Below, piece after piece: positions 8,719-16,436 of a stretch of DNA of 64,000 bases. The position numbers and the translations under genes are program-made. The stretch spans positions 1 to 64,000 of the forward strand of contig CAVWUM010000006.1 of assembly GCA_963758205.1 (NCBI GenBank), read 5' to 3'. The stretch comes from Owenweeksia sp963758205. Its GTDB lineage: Bacteria; Bacteroidota; Bacteroidia; Flavobacteriales; Schleiferiaceae. Every line of letters begins with the position of its first letter. Positions within the stretch are counted from its first letter, which is position 1. Under the pieces are notes generated by a model. The model was not told where the DNA came from and did no database searches. It saw only the letters and a program-made list of their open reading frames with translations.

Positions 8719-8746
8719 TTACTTTTTGACCTTGAGCAAAAAGTAA
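8719..8746. repeat. Perfect 10-bp hairpin, right copy
   Basis: TTACTTTTTG (8719-8728) pairs perfectly with CAAAAAGTAA (8737-8746) around an eight-base loop. It shares its core with the hairpin at 8265-8291 and marks the right end of the repeat block. Confidence 0.6.
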
Positions 8747-8859
8747 AGACTTTCCTTATCAAAGTAAAACCCTGTTCAAAAATCTGTGTACATCCCTATA
8801 ATCTGTGGCTCAACCCATTTAAGCATCTTCCTATTTTTGTTGTTCTACAATACCTCCGT

Positions 8860-10878
8860 ATGACAAAAGACCAGGCAAAACAGCAGATTGATGCCCTCAG
8901 CACTTTACTGCAGCATCATAACTACCTCTACTACATTAAGGATGCGCCCGAAATTTCGGATTATGAGTTTGACCAAACGCTGAAGGAACTGCAAAAGCTG
9001 GAGGAGGAATTTCCGGAATTCAAATTGGCCAACTCACCTACACAGCGCGTTGGGGGCGGTATTACCAAAGACTTCCCAACGGTAAAGCACAAGTACCCCA
9101 TGATGTCTTTGGCCAATACATACAGCAAAGAGGAGCTGGAGGATTTTTTGGGAAGGATTGCCAAATCCATTTCTGACCCGGTAGAGTTTGTATGCGAGCT
9201 GAAATATGACGGTGCGGCCATCGGCATCAGCTATAAAAATGGAGTGCTGGATAAAGCAGTAACCCGTGGTGATGGTACTCAGGGTGATGAAATCACGGCT
9301 AATGTACGCACCATAAAAACGATTCCGTTGGTATTGAGAGGAAACGATCATCCACAGGAATTTGAGATACGTGGGGAGATTTTTATGCTACTGGAAGGTT
9401 TTGCCAGGCTAAACCAGGAGAGGATAGAGGAGGGACTGGAACCCTTTGCTAATCCGCGTAATACGGCCAGCGGTACACTAAAAATGCAGGATAGCAGTAT
9501 AGTGGCTTCCCGTCCACTGGATTGCTTTCTGTATTACATTATTATGGATGACCGCCAGCTTGAAAGCCATTATGAAAGCATAATGCAGGCCCGTGAGTGG
9601 GGCTTTAAAACTCCCCCTCCCGAAAAGAATTATATCGCCAAAGCCAACAATATTGATGAGATTTTTGACTTCATAAACTATTGGGAGCAGCACCGCCACG
9701 AGTTACCCTTTGAGATTGATGGCATTGTGATAAAGGTGAACAGCTATGCACAACAGGAAAAGCTGGGCAGCACGGCTAAGGCGCCCCGCTGGGCCATCTC
9801 CTATAAATACAAAGCCGAGCAGGTTTCCACCAGATTAAACAGCATTACTTATCAGGTAGGCCGCACCGGTGCCATAACGCCTGTGGCTAACCTGGAGCCG
9901 GTGCAACTGGCTGGCACCACAGTAAAGCGGGCCTCTCTTCATAATGCCGACCAGATTGAAAAACTGGATTTACGCGTGGGCGACCATGTTTACGTTGAAA
10001 AAGGAGGGGAGATCATCCCCAAAGTGGTTGGCGTTGATTTTGAACAACGCCCGCCCGACCTGGAGCCTGTGAAGTACATTACCAATTGCCCGGAATGTGG
10101 AACAGAGCTCATCCGAAATGAAGGTGAGGCCCAGCACTATTGCCCTAATGATGATGGCTGTCCGCCACAAATAAAGGGACGGATACAGCATTTTATCAGC
10201 CGCAAGGCTATGGATATTGAAGGCATGGGTGGGGAAACGGTGGAGCTATTCGTAAATGCCGGCCTTATCAGCAGTTATGCGGATTTGTACCAACTCACCA
10301 AAGAAGACCTTTTACCACTGGATAGACTTGCGGAAAAATCGGCTCAAAATATAATTGATGGCATTGAGGCCAGTAAGCAAATACCTTATGAGCGGGTGTT
10401 GTTTGGACTCGGTATCCGCTATGTGGGCGAAACTGTGGCTAAAAAGCTGGCGCGCCATTTTGGAGATATTGATGCATTGATGAAAGCTCCATTTGAGGAG
10501 CTGGTAAATGTGAGTGAGATTGGTGAGCGCATTGCCCTGAGTGTACGCGAATTTTTTGAGGATGAAACTAAAGTGGCTATAGTAGAAAGACTGAAAGGCG
10601 CTGGTTTACAGTTTGAAGTGGTGCAACAGGAGGGAGCTTCTACCAAGCTGGATGGGCTTACCATTGTGATTTCGGGCAATTTTGAACGCTACACCCGTAA
10701 GGAGATAAAGGAACTGATAGAAAAGCATGGAGGCAAGAATACAGGAAGCGTATCCGGTAAAACTGACCTGATTGTAGCAGGAGAGGGAATGGGCCCTTCC
10801 AAGCGGCAAAAGGCCGAAAGCCTTGGAGTGCGGATAATTGATGAAAATGAATTTGCTCAACTAATTGGTGACGCATGA
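8860..10878 (+). CDS. ligA: NAD-dependent DNA ligase LigA
   Basis: Seals nicks in DNA during replication and repair using NAD+. The start is placed at the ATG at 8860, giving 672 residues, the normal LigA length; the frame stays open upstream but that part runs into the hairpin block and looks non-coding. Visible in order: the adenylation domain with the KYDG nucleophile motif (Lys115, the same position as in E. coli LigA), the OB-fold, the four-cysteine zinc finger (CPEC...HYC...GC), helix-hairpin-helix repeats, and a C-terminal BRCT domain (from about 590). The stop overlaps the next start (ATGA), so the DUF6913-like gene is co-translated. Confidence 0.96.
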   Translation: MTKDQAKQQIDALSTLLQHHNYLYYIKDAPEISDYEFDQTLKELQKLEEEFPEFKLANSPTQRVGGGITKDFPTVKHKYPMMSLANTYSKEELEDFLGRIAKSISDPVEFVCELKYDGAAIGISYKNGVLDKAVTRGDGTQGDEITANVRTIKTIPLVLRGNDHPQEFEIRGEIFMLLEGFARLNQERIEEGLEPFANPRNTASGTLKMQDSSIVASRPLDCFLYYIIMDDRQLESHYESIMQAREWGFKTPPPEKNYIAKANNIDEIFDFINYWEQHRHELPFEIDGIVIKVNSYAQQEKLGSTAKAPRWAISYKYKAEQVSTRLNSITYQVGRTGAITPVANLEPVQLAGTTVKRASLHNADQIEKLDLRVGDHVYVEKGGEIIPKVVGVDFEQRPPDLEPVKYITNCPECGTELIRNEGEAQHYCPNDDGCPPQIKGRIQHFISRKAMDIEGMGGETVELFVNAGLISSYADLYQLTKEDLLPLDRLAEKSAQNIIDGIEASKQIPYERVLFGLGIRYVGETVAKKLARHFGDIDALMKAPFEELVNVSEIGERIALSVREFFEDETKVAIVERLKGAGLQFEVVQQEGASTKLDGLTIVISGNFERYTRKEIKELIEKHGGKNTGSVSGKTDLIVAGEGMGPSKRQKAESLGVRIIDENEFAQLIGDA

Positions 10879-11393
10879 GCTGGATGAAGAAAATACGGGA
10901 CTACATGTTGCAGAAAAGCCGCAACATCGCCTACCGGCCAGCGGATTACCCGGGCTTTGAAAAGTTAAAAAGTGTGGCTATTGTATTTGAATCGGGCCAG
11001 CAGGATGATACCATTATGGCTTTTGCCAAACAGATTAAAGCAGCCGGCAAAGAGGTGGAGCTGTTAGGTTATATCCCGCGTAAGCGCAAGGAAATACAAA
11101 GCCCGCCTGATTTTTATCACTTTACTAAAGATGAAGTAAGCTGGTTTGGTAAGCCTAAATCAGATGATGTAAAACAATTCCTGAACGGCACCTACCAGGT
11201 GTTTATCACTTTAAATGAAAGGGTGGAAAGCCCAATACAGTTTGTAACTGTTGCTGCCAAAGCTGACTTTGCTGTTGGGTTAAGCAATGGAAAGGTAGCC
11301 CGTATTGACCTATTAGTAGGCTCTGGTGAAAATCATGATTATAAAGCGGTTTTTAAAGAGGTGGAGTATTATTTGAAGTTTATTAATGGATAA
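10875..11393 (+). CDS. DUF6913-like protein of unknown function
   Basis: A 172-residue cytoplasmic protein with no signal peptide or membrane helix. The opening (YMLQKSRNIAYRPADYPGF followed by a SVAIVFES strand) and the later ITLNERVESPIQFVTVAAKADFAVG segment match my recollection of the Bacteroidota family DUF6913, which is often near dapA or ligA as it is here. Function unknown. It overlaps ligA by four bases and the next gene by eight. Confidence 0.75.
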   Translation: MSWMKKIRDYMLQKSRNIAYRPADYPGFEKLKSVAIVFESGQQDDTIMAFAKQIKAAGKEVELLGYIPRKRKEIQSPPDFYHFTKDEVSWFGKPKSDDVKQFLNGTYQVFITLNERVESPIQFVTVAAKADFAVGLSNGKVARIDLLVGSGENHDYKAVFKEVEYYLKFING

Positions 11394-11931
11394 AGTGAGA
11401 ACTCACCTAAATATTATTGAAGAAATTTGCGTTGGCTTGGAAAAGCATGGCCTAGTCTATGAATTCAAAGCGTTGAAAAATGAAATAGGACATCACTGTC
11501 TTCCTACGGAATTTATTGCAGAGACTTGTTCCCTCTTATTGAAGATGAATGAAAAGGAGTTAGTCCGAAATTCTGTAGGTGTTTTGGTTGAGGAATATGA
11601 TAGTTATGCTAAACGTCATGGAATTTTCTGTAGGCCTTCAGAATCATACTCTCTTGAACAAAAGGAGTTTGTGATAAACGGAAATAACTTTTCAACTCTT
11701 AAAGGTTTTTATCTGGAAATAGGAAATCTTTTGACTGAAAAAAACGATTGGGGTAAAAATTGGAATGCGCTTAATGACATTCTAATTGGTGGATTTGGAA
11801 AAACTCAGTACGGTGAACCTTTCAAGCTGGTCTGGAAAAACTCCAAAAAATCTGAGTCTGAGCTTGAGGAATTTGAAGAAATAATACTTTTAATTTCCGA
11901 GCACAATAATATTGACCTCATAAAGGAATAA
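11386..11931 (+). CDS. Barstar-like (ribonuclease inhibitor family) protein, possible immunity protein
   Basis: A 181-residue protein with two parts. The C-terminal half (about 92-181) carries the barstar-family signature: FVINGNNFSTLKGFYLEI, then NWNALNDILIGGFG, YGEPFKLVWKN, and a final helix with LISEHNNI. Barstar itself inhibits the RNase barnase, and relatives act as immunity proteins to secreted nuclease toxins. The N-terminal 90 residues are a helical extension I do not recognise. Neither neighbour (DUF6913-like, dapA) looks like a toxin. The start overlaps the preceding gene by eight bases; AT-richness appears higher than in the flanking genes, which could hint at later acquisition. 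Confidence 0.65.
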   Translation: MDKVRTHLNIIEEICVGLEKHGLVYEFKALKNEIGHHCLPTEFIAETCSLLLKMNEKELVRNSVGVLVEEYDSYAKRHGIFCRPSESYSLEQKEFVINGNNFSTLKGFYLEIGNLLTEKNDWGKNWNALNDILIGGFGKTQYGEPFKLVWKNSKKSESELEEFEEIILLISEHNNIDLIKE

Positions 11932-11989
11932 GCCTTTAAACCGTATTGTTTAATTAGGAAGTTAGCTCTTCCTTAATAACCTTTCACAT

Positions 11990-11997
11990 TACCTTTG
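11990..11997 (+). promoter_or_regulatory. Promoter -7 element (TAnnTTTG) of dapA
   Basis: TACCTTTG is an exact match to the Bacteroidota -7 consensus TAnnTTTG and lies 46 bases before the dapA ATG. The -33 region at the 19-base distance reads TCTT, a poor match to TTTG. Confidence 0.45.
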
Positions 11998-12043
11998 CCA
12001 CCTCGGCCAACATTCAAATTTTCAAACATCGAATTAATACAGC

Positions 12044-12940
12044 ATGAATAAATTTCGCGGAACAGGTGTAGCTTTGGTTACACCTTTTGATAAAGATCAT
12101 AATGTAGATTACAACGGACTTGAAAAACTGGTAAACCATTGCATTACCGGTGGCGATACCGGAAAAGGTGTGGAATACCTTGTTGTAATGGGTACCACTG
12201 CTGAGAATGCCACTTTGACCTCAACTGAAAAGCTGGAGGTGCTTAAGCATGTACAAAAAGTGAATAATGGCCGTAAACCTATAGTTTACGGCATTGGCGG
12301 TAACAACACCAGGGCTTTGGTGGAAACCATTAAACAAACGGATTTCAGTGGAATTGATGCTATACTTTCTGTTTCTCCATACTACAACAAACCCACACAA
12401 GAGGGTATTTACCAGCATTTTAACACTATAAGCGAAGCCAGCCCTGTACCAATTATTCTTTACAACGTTCCGGGACGTACATCTTCTAACATGTCATCGG
12501 CCACAACCTTGCGCCTGGCCAAGGACTTTGATAACATTATAGCCATTAAAGAGGCTAGCGGTAACCTGGAGCAGGTAATGGAAATTATTGATGGTCGCCC
12601 GGAAGAGTTTTTAGTGATAAGTGGAGATGACAATATTACCTTGCCTATGATTGCAAGCGGTGGCGATGGAGTGATTTCTGTAAGCGGACAAGGCTTTCCG
12701 GAAGTGTTTACCCAAATGGTGCGCGATGCTTTGGCTGGCGATTTTGAAAAGGCGCGTGAGGGCCACTACAAGGTTTTTGAGGTTACTAAAATGCTTTTTG
12801 CTGAGGGTAATCCCGGTGGTATAAAGGCAGCCTTGGCTCATAAAGGCATTTGTGAAGAACATATGCGTCAGCCACTTTGGCAAATATCAGATGGCTTGAG
12901 GGCGAGTATAAAAGCTGAAATCCAAAAGCATAATATTTAA
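12044..12940 (+). CDS. dapA: 4-hydroxy-tetrahydrodipicolinate synthase DapA
   Basis: Condenses pyruvate with aspartate semialdehyde, the first committed step of lysine and diaminopimelate synthesis. At 298 residues it has the normal length and TIM-barrel motifs: GTTAENATL (threonine/glutamate pocket), Tyr140 in LYNVPGRTS, and the Schiff-base lysine Lys169 in IAIKEASGN, followed by SGDD. It is preceded by a plausible promoter and followed two bases later by the rhomboid gene, with which it probably forms an operon. Confidence 0.96.
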   Translation: MNKFRGTGVALVTPFDKDHNVDYNGLEKLVNHCITGGDTGKGVEYLVVMGTTAENATLTSTEKLEVLKHVQKVNNGRKPIVYGIGGNNTRALVETIKQTDFSGIDAILSVSPYYNKPTQEGIYQHFNTISEASPVPIILYNVPGRTSSNMSSATTLRLAKDFDNIIAIKEASGNLEQVMEIIDGRPEEFLVISGDDNITLPMIASGGDGVISVSGQGFPEVFTQMVRDALAGDFEKAREGHYKVFEVTKMLFAEGNPGGIKAALAHKGICEEHMRQPLWQISDGLRASIKAEIQKHNI

Positions 12941-12942
12941 TA

Positions 12943-13791
12943 ATGCTGGATAACTTCGGAATACTTGAAATCATCATTATCCTGGCCAACGTAACGGTCA
13001 GTATTCAGGGATTTAATAATCCGTCAGGTTTTGAGGCAGGCACATTTCAGGTGGGTAAGGTGTTGCACGGCAAGGAATATTACCGTCTGCTTACCAGCGG
13101 TTTTTTACATGTGAGTTGGGCACACCTGTTTTTTAATATGCTAAGCCTTTATTTTTTTGCCGGCCATATTGAAGCCTATCTCGGTCCGCTGTTTTTCCTG
13201 CTTATTTATATCGGCAGCCTTTTAGGTGGAAACCTATTGGCGCTTTTCATTCATCGCAATACGCCTTATTATCGGGCTGTAGGTGCCAGTGGGGCTGTAA
13301 GCGGGGTAATCTTTGCGGCTATTGCTTTGTTTCCAAAAATGAAATTGGGTTTCATCATAATCCCGGGTTTTGATTTCCCCGCCTGGGCCTTCGGGTTGGG
13401 TTTTGTATTGTATTCCATTTACGGAATCCGCGCGCAGCGCGATAATATTGGTCATGAAGCACACCTGGGAGGAGCTATAGTGGGTTTGCTTATTGCCGTG
13501 GCCATAAGGCCCGAAATGCTGATCGAAAACACATTACCCATTGTATTGGTTTTGGTACCCACGCTCATTTTCATCTTCATAATTATTTATAAGCCCGGAA
13601 TGCTGATGAGCGGTACTAAATCCTTTTACCAGTATTACGAGCCTGAAAAAGAAGATATGGATCATAAGTACAATGCGGATAAAAAGGCGAAGAGCGAAGA
13701 AGTAGACCGCATACTCGATAAGATAAACCGCGAAGGGGAGGAGAGCCTTACTGAACGTGAAAAGGAAGTACTCAGAAATTTCAGGGGTTAA
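12943..13791 (+). CDS. Rhomboid family intramembrane serine protease
   Basis: A polytopic membrane protein of 282 residues with six predicted helices and a charged cytoplasmic tail of about 60 residues. The catalytic dyad is visible: serine in GASGAVSG and histidine in GHEAHLGGA. HVSWAHLFFNM matches the conserved histidine/asparagine motif of helix 2. Rhomboids cut transmembrane helices of substrate proteins within the bilayer. The start lies two bases after the dapA stop. The lysine/glutamate-rich tail containing the LTEREKEVL segment is typical of Bacteroidota members. Confidence 0.9.
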   Translation: MLDNFGILEIIIILANVTVSIQGFNNPSGFEAGTFQVGKVLHGKEYYRLLTSGFLHVSWAHLFFNMLSLYFFAGHIEAYLGPLFFLLIYIGSLLGGNLLALFIHRNTPYYRAVGASGAVSGVIFAAIALFPKMKLGFIIIPGFDFPAWAFGLGFVLYSIYGIRAQRDNIGHEAHLGGAIVGLLIAVAIRPEMLIENTLPIVLVLVPTLIFIFIIIYKPGMLMSGTKSFYQYYEPEKEDMDHKYNADKKAKSEEVDRILDKINREGEESLTEREKEVLRNFRG

Positions 13792-13978
13792 GCAATTATT
13801 AAGATTTTCTTTTTTACAAGTTCCTTTGGGAAACTTTTTTGAGCCAAAACTAGCTGAGTTTTTCAGCTTCGATCTAAGTGGTTCAATATCAACTTAATTA
13901 TTTTAGTATCAGTAGATAAGGGAGTGAATTTTGGATTGTCCAATTCAATAATTTCGATAAAAATTCCCAACTACTAAA

Positions 13979-14599
13979 ATGATACATCCTCATACTGAAG
14001 TAAAATTTATATCTGATGAAATTGGCTATGGTGTGGTCGCTAAACAGCTAATACCAAAAGGAACAATTACCTGGGTGCTTGATGAACTTGATCGGGAAAT
14101 AGCCCCCAATGAAGTTGAGCACATGGGGCCTGTAGCTAAAGAAATGATAGATACATATTCGTACCGCAATAGCAATGGCAACTTTGTACTGTGCTGGGAT
14201 AACGGTCGATTTGTAAATCATAGTTTTAATTCTACCTGTTTGTCCACTGCTTATGATTTTGAAATTGCTGTACGCGATATACAGCCCGGTGAACAACTTA
14301 CGGATGATTATGGCTACCTGAATATCTCTGAGCCTTTCAGAGCGTATTCAGAGGGTACTAAACGCAAAACCGTCTATCCGGATGATTTACTCCGTTATCA
14401 CAAAACCTGGGACAAACAACTCCTTTCCGCATTTAAGTATATCCCTAAACTGGATCAGCCATTGAAGCGACTTATTAGTCCCCAGCTATGGGAGAAGGTA
14501 GAGGCAATTGCCAATGGCCGTGAAGCCATGGACTCTATCCTTAAAAATTACTATGAAGGTGGTTCTGCAAAATCTACCCTTCGCAAAACAGCGAATTAA
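13979..14599 (+). CDS. SET-domain protein (putative lysine methyltransferase)
   Basis: A 206-residue soluble protein. The SET fold is recognised from the opening strand pair (EIGYGVVAKQLIPKGTI), the RFVNHSFNSTC segment that matches the S-adenosylmethionine-binding NHS motif, and the C-terminal LTDDYGYLN with the catalytic-type tyrosine. No zinc-binding post-SET cysteines are seen. SET proteins methylate lysines; bacterial members are sporadic and mostly uncharacterised. It stands alone, with a terminator behind it. Confidence 0.8.
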   Translation: MIHPHTEVKFISDEIGYGVVAKQLIPKGTITWVLDELDREIAPNEVEHMGPVAKEMIDTYSYRNSNGNFVLCWDNGRFVNHSFNSTCLSTAYDFEIAVRDIQPGEQLTDDYGYLNISEPFRAYSEGTKRKTVYPDDLLRYHKTWDKQLLSAFKYIPKLDQPLKRLISPQLWEKVEAIANGREAMDSILKNYYEGGSAKSTLRKTAN

Positions 14600-14622
14600 A
14601 TTTTTAATCACCTGATGATTGT

Positions 14623-14656
14623 AACCCTTGCCAATATTGGCAGGGGTTATTTTTTT
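14623..14656 (+). terminator. Terminator of the SET-domain gene
   Basis: A 10-bp stem (AACCCTTGCC with GGCAGGGGTT, one wobble) around an AATATT loop, followed by A and seven T. Confidence 0.85.
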
Positions 14657-14752
14657 CAGGGTTTATCAAAGTGCATATTAAACTACAACAAGCCGATTAA
14701 AGCTTCGTTTTAGATACTTTCGTGCCCGAACTTCAATATCCTATACCTGTTT

Positions 14753-15448
14753 ATGCAAAAAGTACTTTATGCATTTATGTTTTTACTCTCTGCTACATTT
14801 CTAAAAGCACAAAGAAATAGCCAGGACTACAGGATTACCACAGAATTCAGTCAGTACATTTTTGGAAATATTCCCTTATCTATAGAAAAAATTGTAGGTA
14901 AAAAAATTACCGTAGGCCTTGACCTTGGGGTGAGGTTTGCCACTAAACAGTCCGGAACATTTGATAATAAAGATTATTTCCCCTTCACCAATAACGGTGT
15001 GTATGATTACACCAATCAGAACACATTCAATCGGTTTTACAACGCCTATACCCTGGGTATCCATTTTAAATATTATTTTAAGGAGTACCGCACATTTTAC
15101 TTAGAGCCAGCATTTTACTACCGCTATTGGTATTTTAATGAAAAGCAAATCAGGTTTACCCAAAGCGAGTTTGCTTTTGAGGGGTACTTTTTTGATGGAG
15201 TGCGAAACGAAAACCAAAAGGACTATGTTTTTTGCCTGAACTTTGGCCGGACGATAAAGCTAAAGCAGGGACGCAAAAACCGCTATGTGCTGGATTTTGA
15301 AATGGGCATTGGTATGATAGATCGCTCTTATACCTTTTACACCGCCAGTGGCTCCGTAAAGGGTGAACCCGTTAGAGCCTACACTGAAAATGGGTTTGGC
15401 AAACATCCGTACATCAATCTTGGCTTAAGCATTGGTTTAGAGAGATGA
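14753..15448 (+). CDS. Outer-membrane beta-barrel-like protein
   Basis: A 231-residue protein with a signal peptide (MQKVLYAFMFLLSATFLKAQ, cleaved after LKA) and a mature part full of alternating aromatic and polar strands (YTLGIHFKYYFKEYRTFYLEPAFYY), ending in INLGLSIGLER. This is the look of a small outer-membrane barrel. No specific family is recognised. A weak promoter-like TACTTTCG lies at 14715-14722. A GDSL lipoprotein gene follows on the same strand. Confidence 0.7.
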   Translation: MQKVLYAFMFLLSATFLKAQRNSQDYRITTEFSQYIFGNIPLSIEKIVGKKITVGLDLGVRFATKQSGTFDNKDYFPFTNNGVYDYTNQNTFNRFYNAYTLGIHFKYYFKEYRTFYLEPAFYYRYWYFNEKQIRFTQSEFAFEGYFFDGVRNENQKDYVFCLNFGRTIKLKQGRKNRYVLDFEMGIGMIDRSYTFYTASGSVKGEPVRAYTENGFGKHPYINLGLSIGLER

Positions 15449-15474
15449 TTCAGGCGCAATAATCCACCTAATGG

Positions 15475-15482
15475 TAGTTTTG
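15475..15482 (+). promoter_or_regulatory. Promoter -7 element of the GDSL lipoprotein gene
   Basis: TAGTTTTG fits TAnnTTTG exactly and lies 24 bases before the ATG at 15507. Its position inside the longer possible coding frame supports starting the protein at 15507 and not at the upstream ATG at 15471. Confidence 0.4.
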
Positions 15483-15506
15483 CGTAAGTTGCACAAAGCC
15501 TTATTC

Positions 15507-16211
15507 ATGAAATTTCTACTTTTTGCCTTCACTATTTTAGTGGCAGCCTGCGAAAAATCTGCAGAGCCTGAAGCACCACAAACTTCTTCTATTGAACCCA
15601 AAAAATTCAATTACCTGGCCTTAGGCGATAGCTATACAGTAGGTACCGCTATTGGGCAGCAAAATGCGTATCCATTTCTTTTAAAGAATGAGCTGGAAGC
15701 TAATGATTCCATCGGTACTGTTTCGGTAGATGTGATTGCCAAAAATGGCTGGACAACCAGCAATCTTCAACAAGGCATATTGGCTGAAAAGCCTTCACCC
15801 GATTATGATATTGTAACTTTATTGATAGGCGTAAACAACCAGTATCAGGGCAAAAGCAAGGTAGAGTACCGTGTGGAGTTCAGAAAACTATTGGAGCAGG
15901 CCATAGGGTTTGGTGCCGGGGATAAGGATCGGGTGTTCGTACTTAGTGTTCCTGATTGGGGCGTAACACCGGCCGCGGACAGAAGCAGAAAGGAAGAAAT
16001 AGCCATGGACATTGACCGCTTCAATAAAATCAACAAAGAAATATCTGATTCGCTTGGCGTGAAGTATTTTGATATTACACCAATCAGCCGTACGGCAGAT
16101 AACAAACTGGAGCTTGTGGCTAAAGACGGGCTTCATTTCTCCAAAAAGATGCACGAGCTTTGGCTCCACATTATTTATGCTGATATTAAAAAGCAGCTGC
16201 TTAAGCCCTGA
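15507..16211 (+). CDS. SGNH/GDSL-type esterase lipoprotein
   Basis: A 234-residue lipoprotein when started at the ATG at 15507, which gives a textbook leader and lipobox VAAC (Cys15). The SGNH hydrolase blocks are present: YLALGDSYTVG (block I, catalytic serine), the NGWTT segment for block II, LIGVNNQYQG (block III) and DGLHFS (block V, catalytic Asp/His). It should hydrolyse esters in the periplasm or on the surface; the substrate is unknown. The gene ends two bases from a convergent gene. Confidence 0.9.
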   Translation: MKFLLFAFTILVAACEKSAEPEAPQTSSIEPKKFNYLALGDSYTVGTAIGQQNAYPFLLKNELEANDSIGTVSVDVIAKNGWTTSNLQQGILAEKPSPDYDIVTLLIGVNNQYQGKSKVEYRVEFRKLLEQAIGFGAGDKDRVFVLSVPDWGVTPAADRSRKEEIAMDIDRFNKINKEISDSLGVKYFDITPISRTADNKLELVAKDGLHFSKKMHELWLHIIYADIKKQLLKP

Positions 16212-16213
16212 CT

Positions 16214-16435
16214 CTATTTTCTAAGAGGAGTGAGCAGGTAATCAAGCCCCTCAGTGCGGATTACAAACATTGTTTCCAGCAGTACACCTATTTTACCCTT
16301 TGGTACGCCTTGGGTTTGAAACCACTCAAGGTAGGCCGTAGGTAAATCACAAATGAGGCGGCCTTTATATTTACCAAAGGGCATTTCGGTTTTTACAAGA
16401 TCCTTCAATATTTGAGGATTAGGACCCATCTGCAT
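16214..16435 (-). CDS. DUF3820 family protein
   Basis: A 73-residue cytoplasmic protein with the family hallmark MPFGKYKGRLICDLP followed by YLEWF and a C-terminal LLETM helix. Some members are labelled putative quorum-sensing-regulated virulence factors, but no biochemical role is established. The ATG at 16435 lies one base after the stop of the MFS gene, so the two are coupled; a second ATG at 16429 is equally possible. Confidence 0.85.
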   Translation of the reverse strand: MQMGPNPQILKDLVKTEMPFGKYKGRLICDLPTAYLEWFQTQGVPKGKIGVLLETMFVIRTEGLDYLLTPLRK

Positions 16436-16436
16436 T

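Larger units (their letters stand above)
8192..8859. other. 668-bp non-coding region rich in inverted repeats
   Basis: No credible reading frame lies here. A 17-bp sequence is repeated with one mismatch at 8198-8214 and 8248-8264, and the first copy forms a small AAGCC/GGCTT hairpin before a T-run that may end the upstream transcript. Two similar perfect hairpins built on ACTTTTT/AAAAAGT flank the block (8265-8291 and 8719-8746). Between them are two crossing inverted repeats (8342-8370 with 8462-8488) and a nested palindrome (8521-8650). The wording resembles interspersed intergenic repeats I have seen in other Bacteroidota genomes (recollection, not checked). Confidence 0.6.

Noticed and set aside
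8716..8859. 48-codon N-terminal extension of LigA
   Set aside because: It would begin inside the right-hand hairpin and adds residues not found in LigA; the ATG at 8860 places the catalytic lysine at position 115 as in E. coli.
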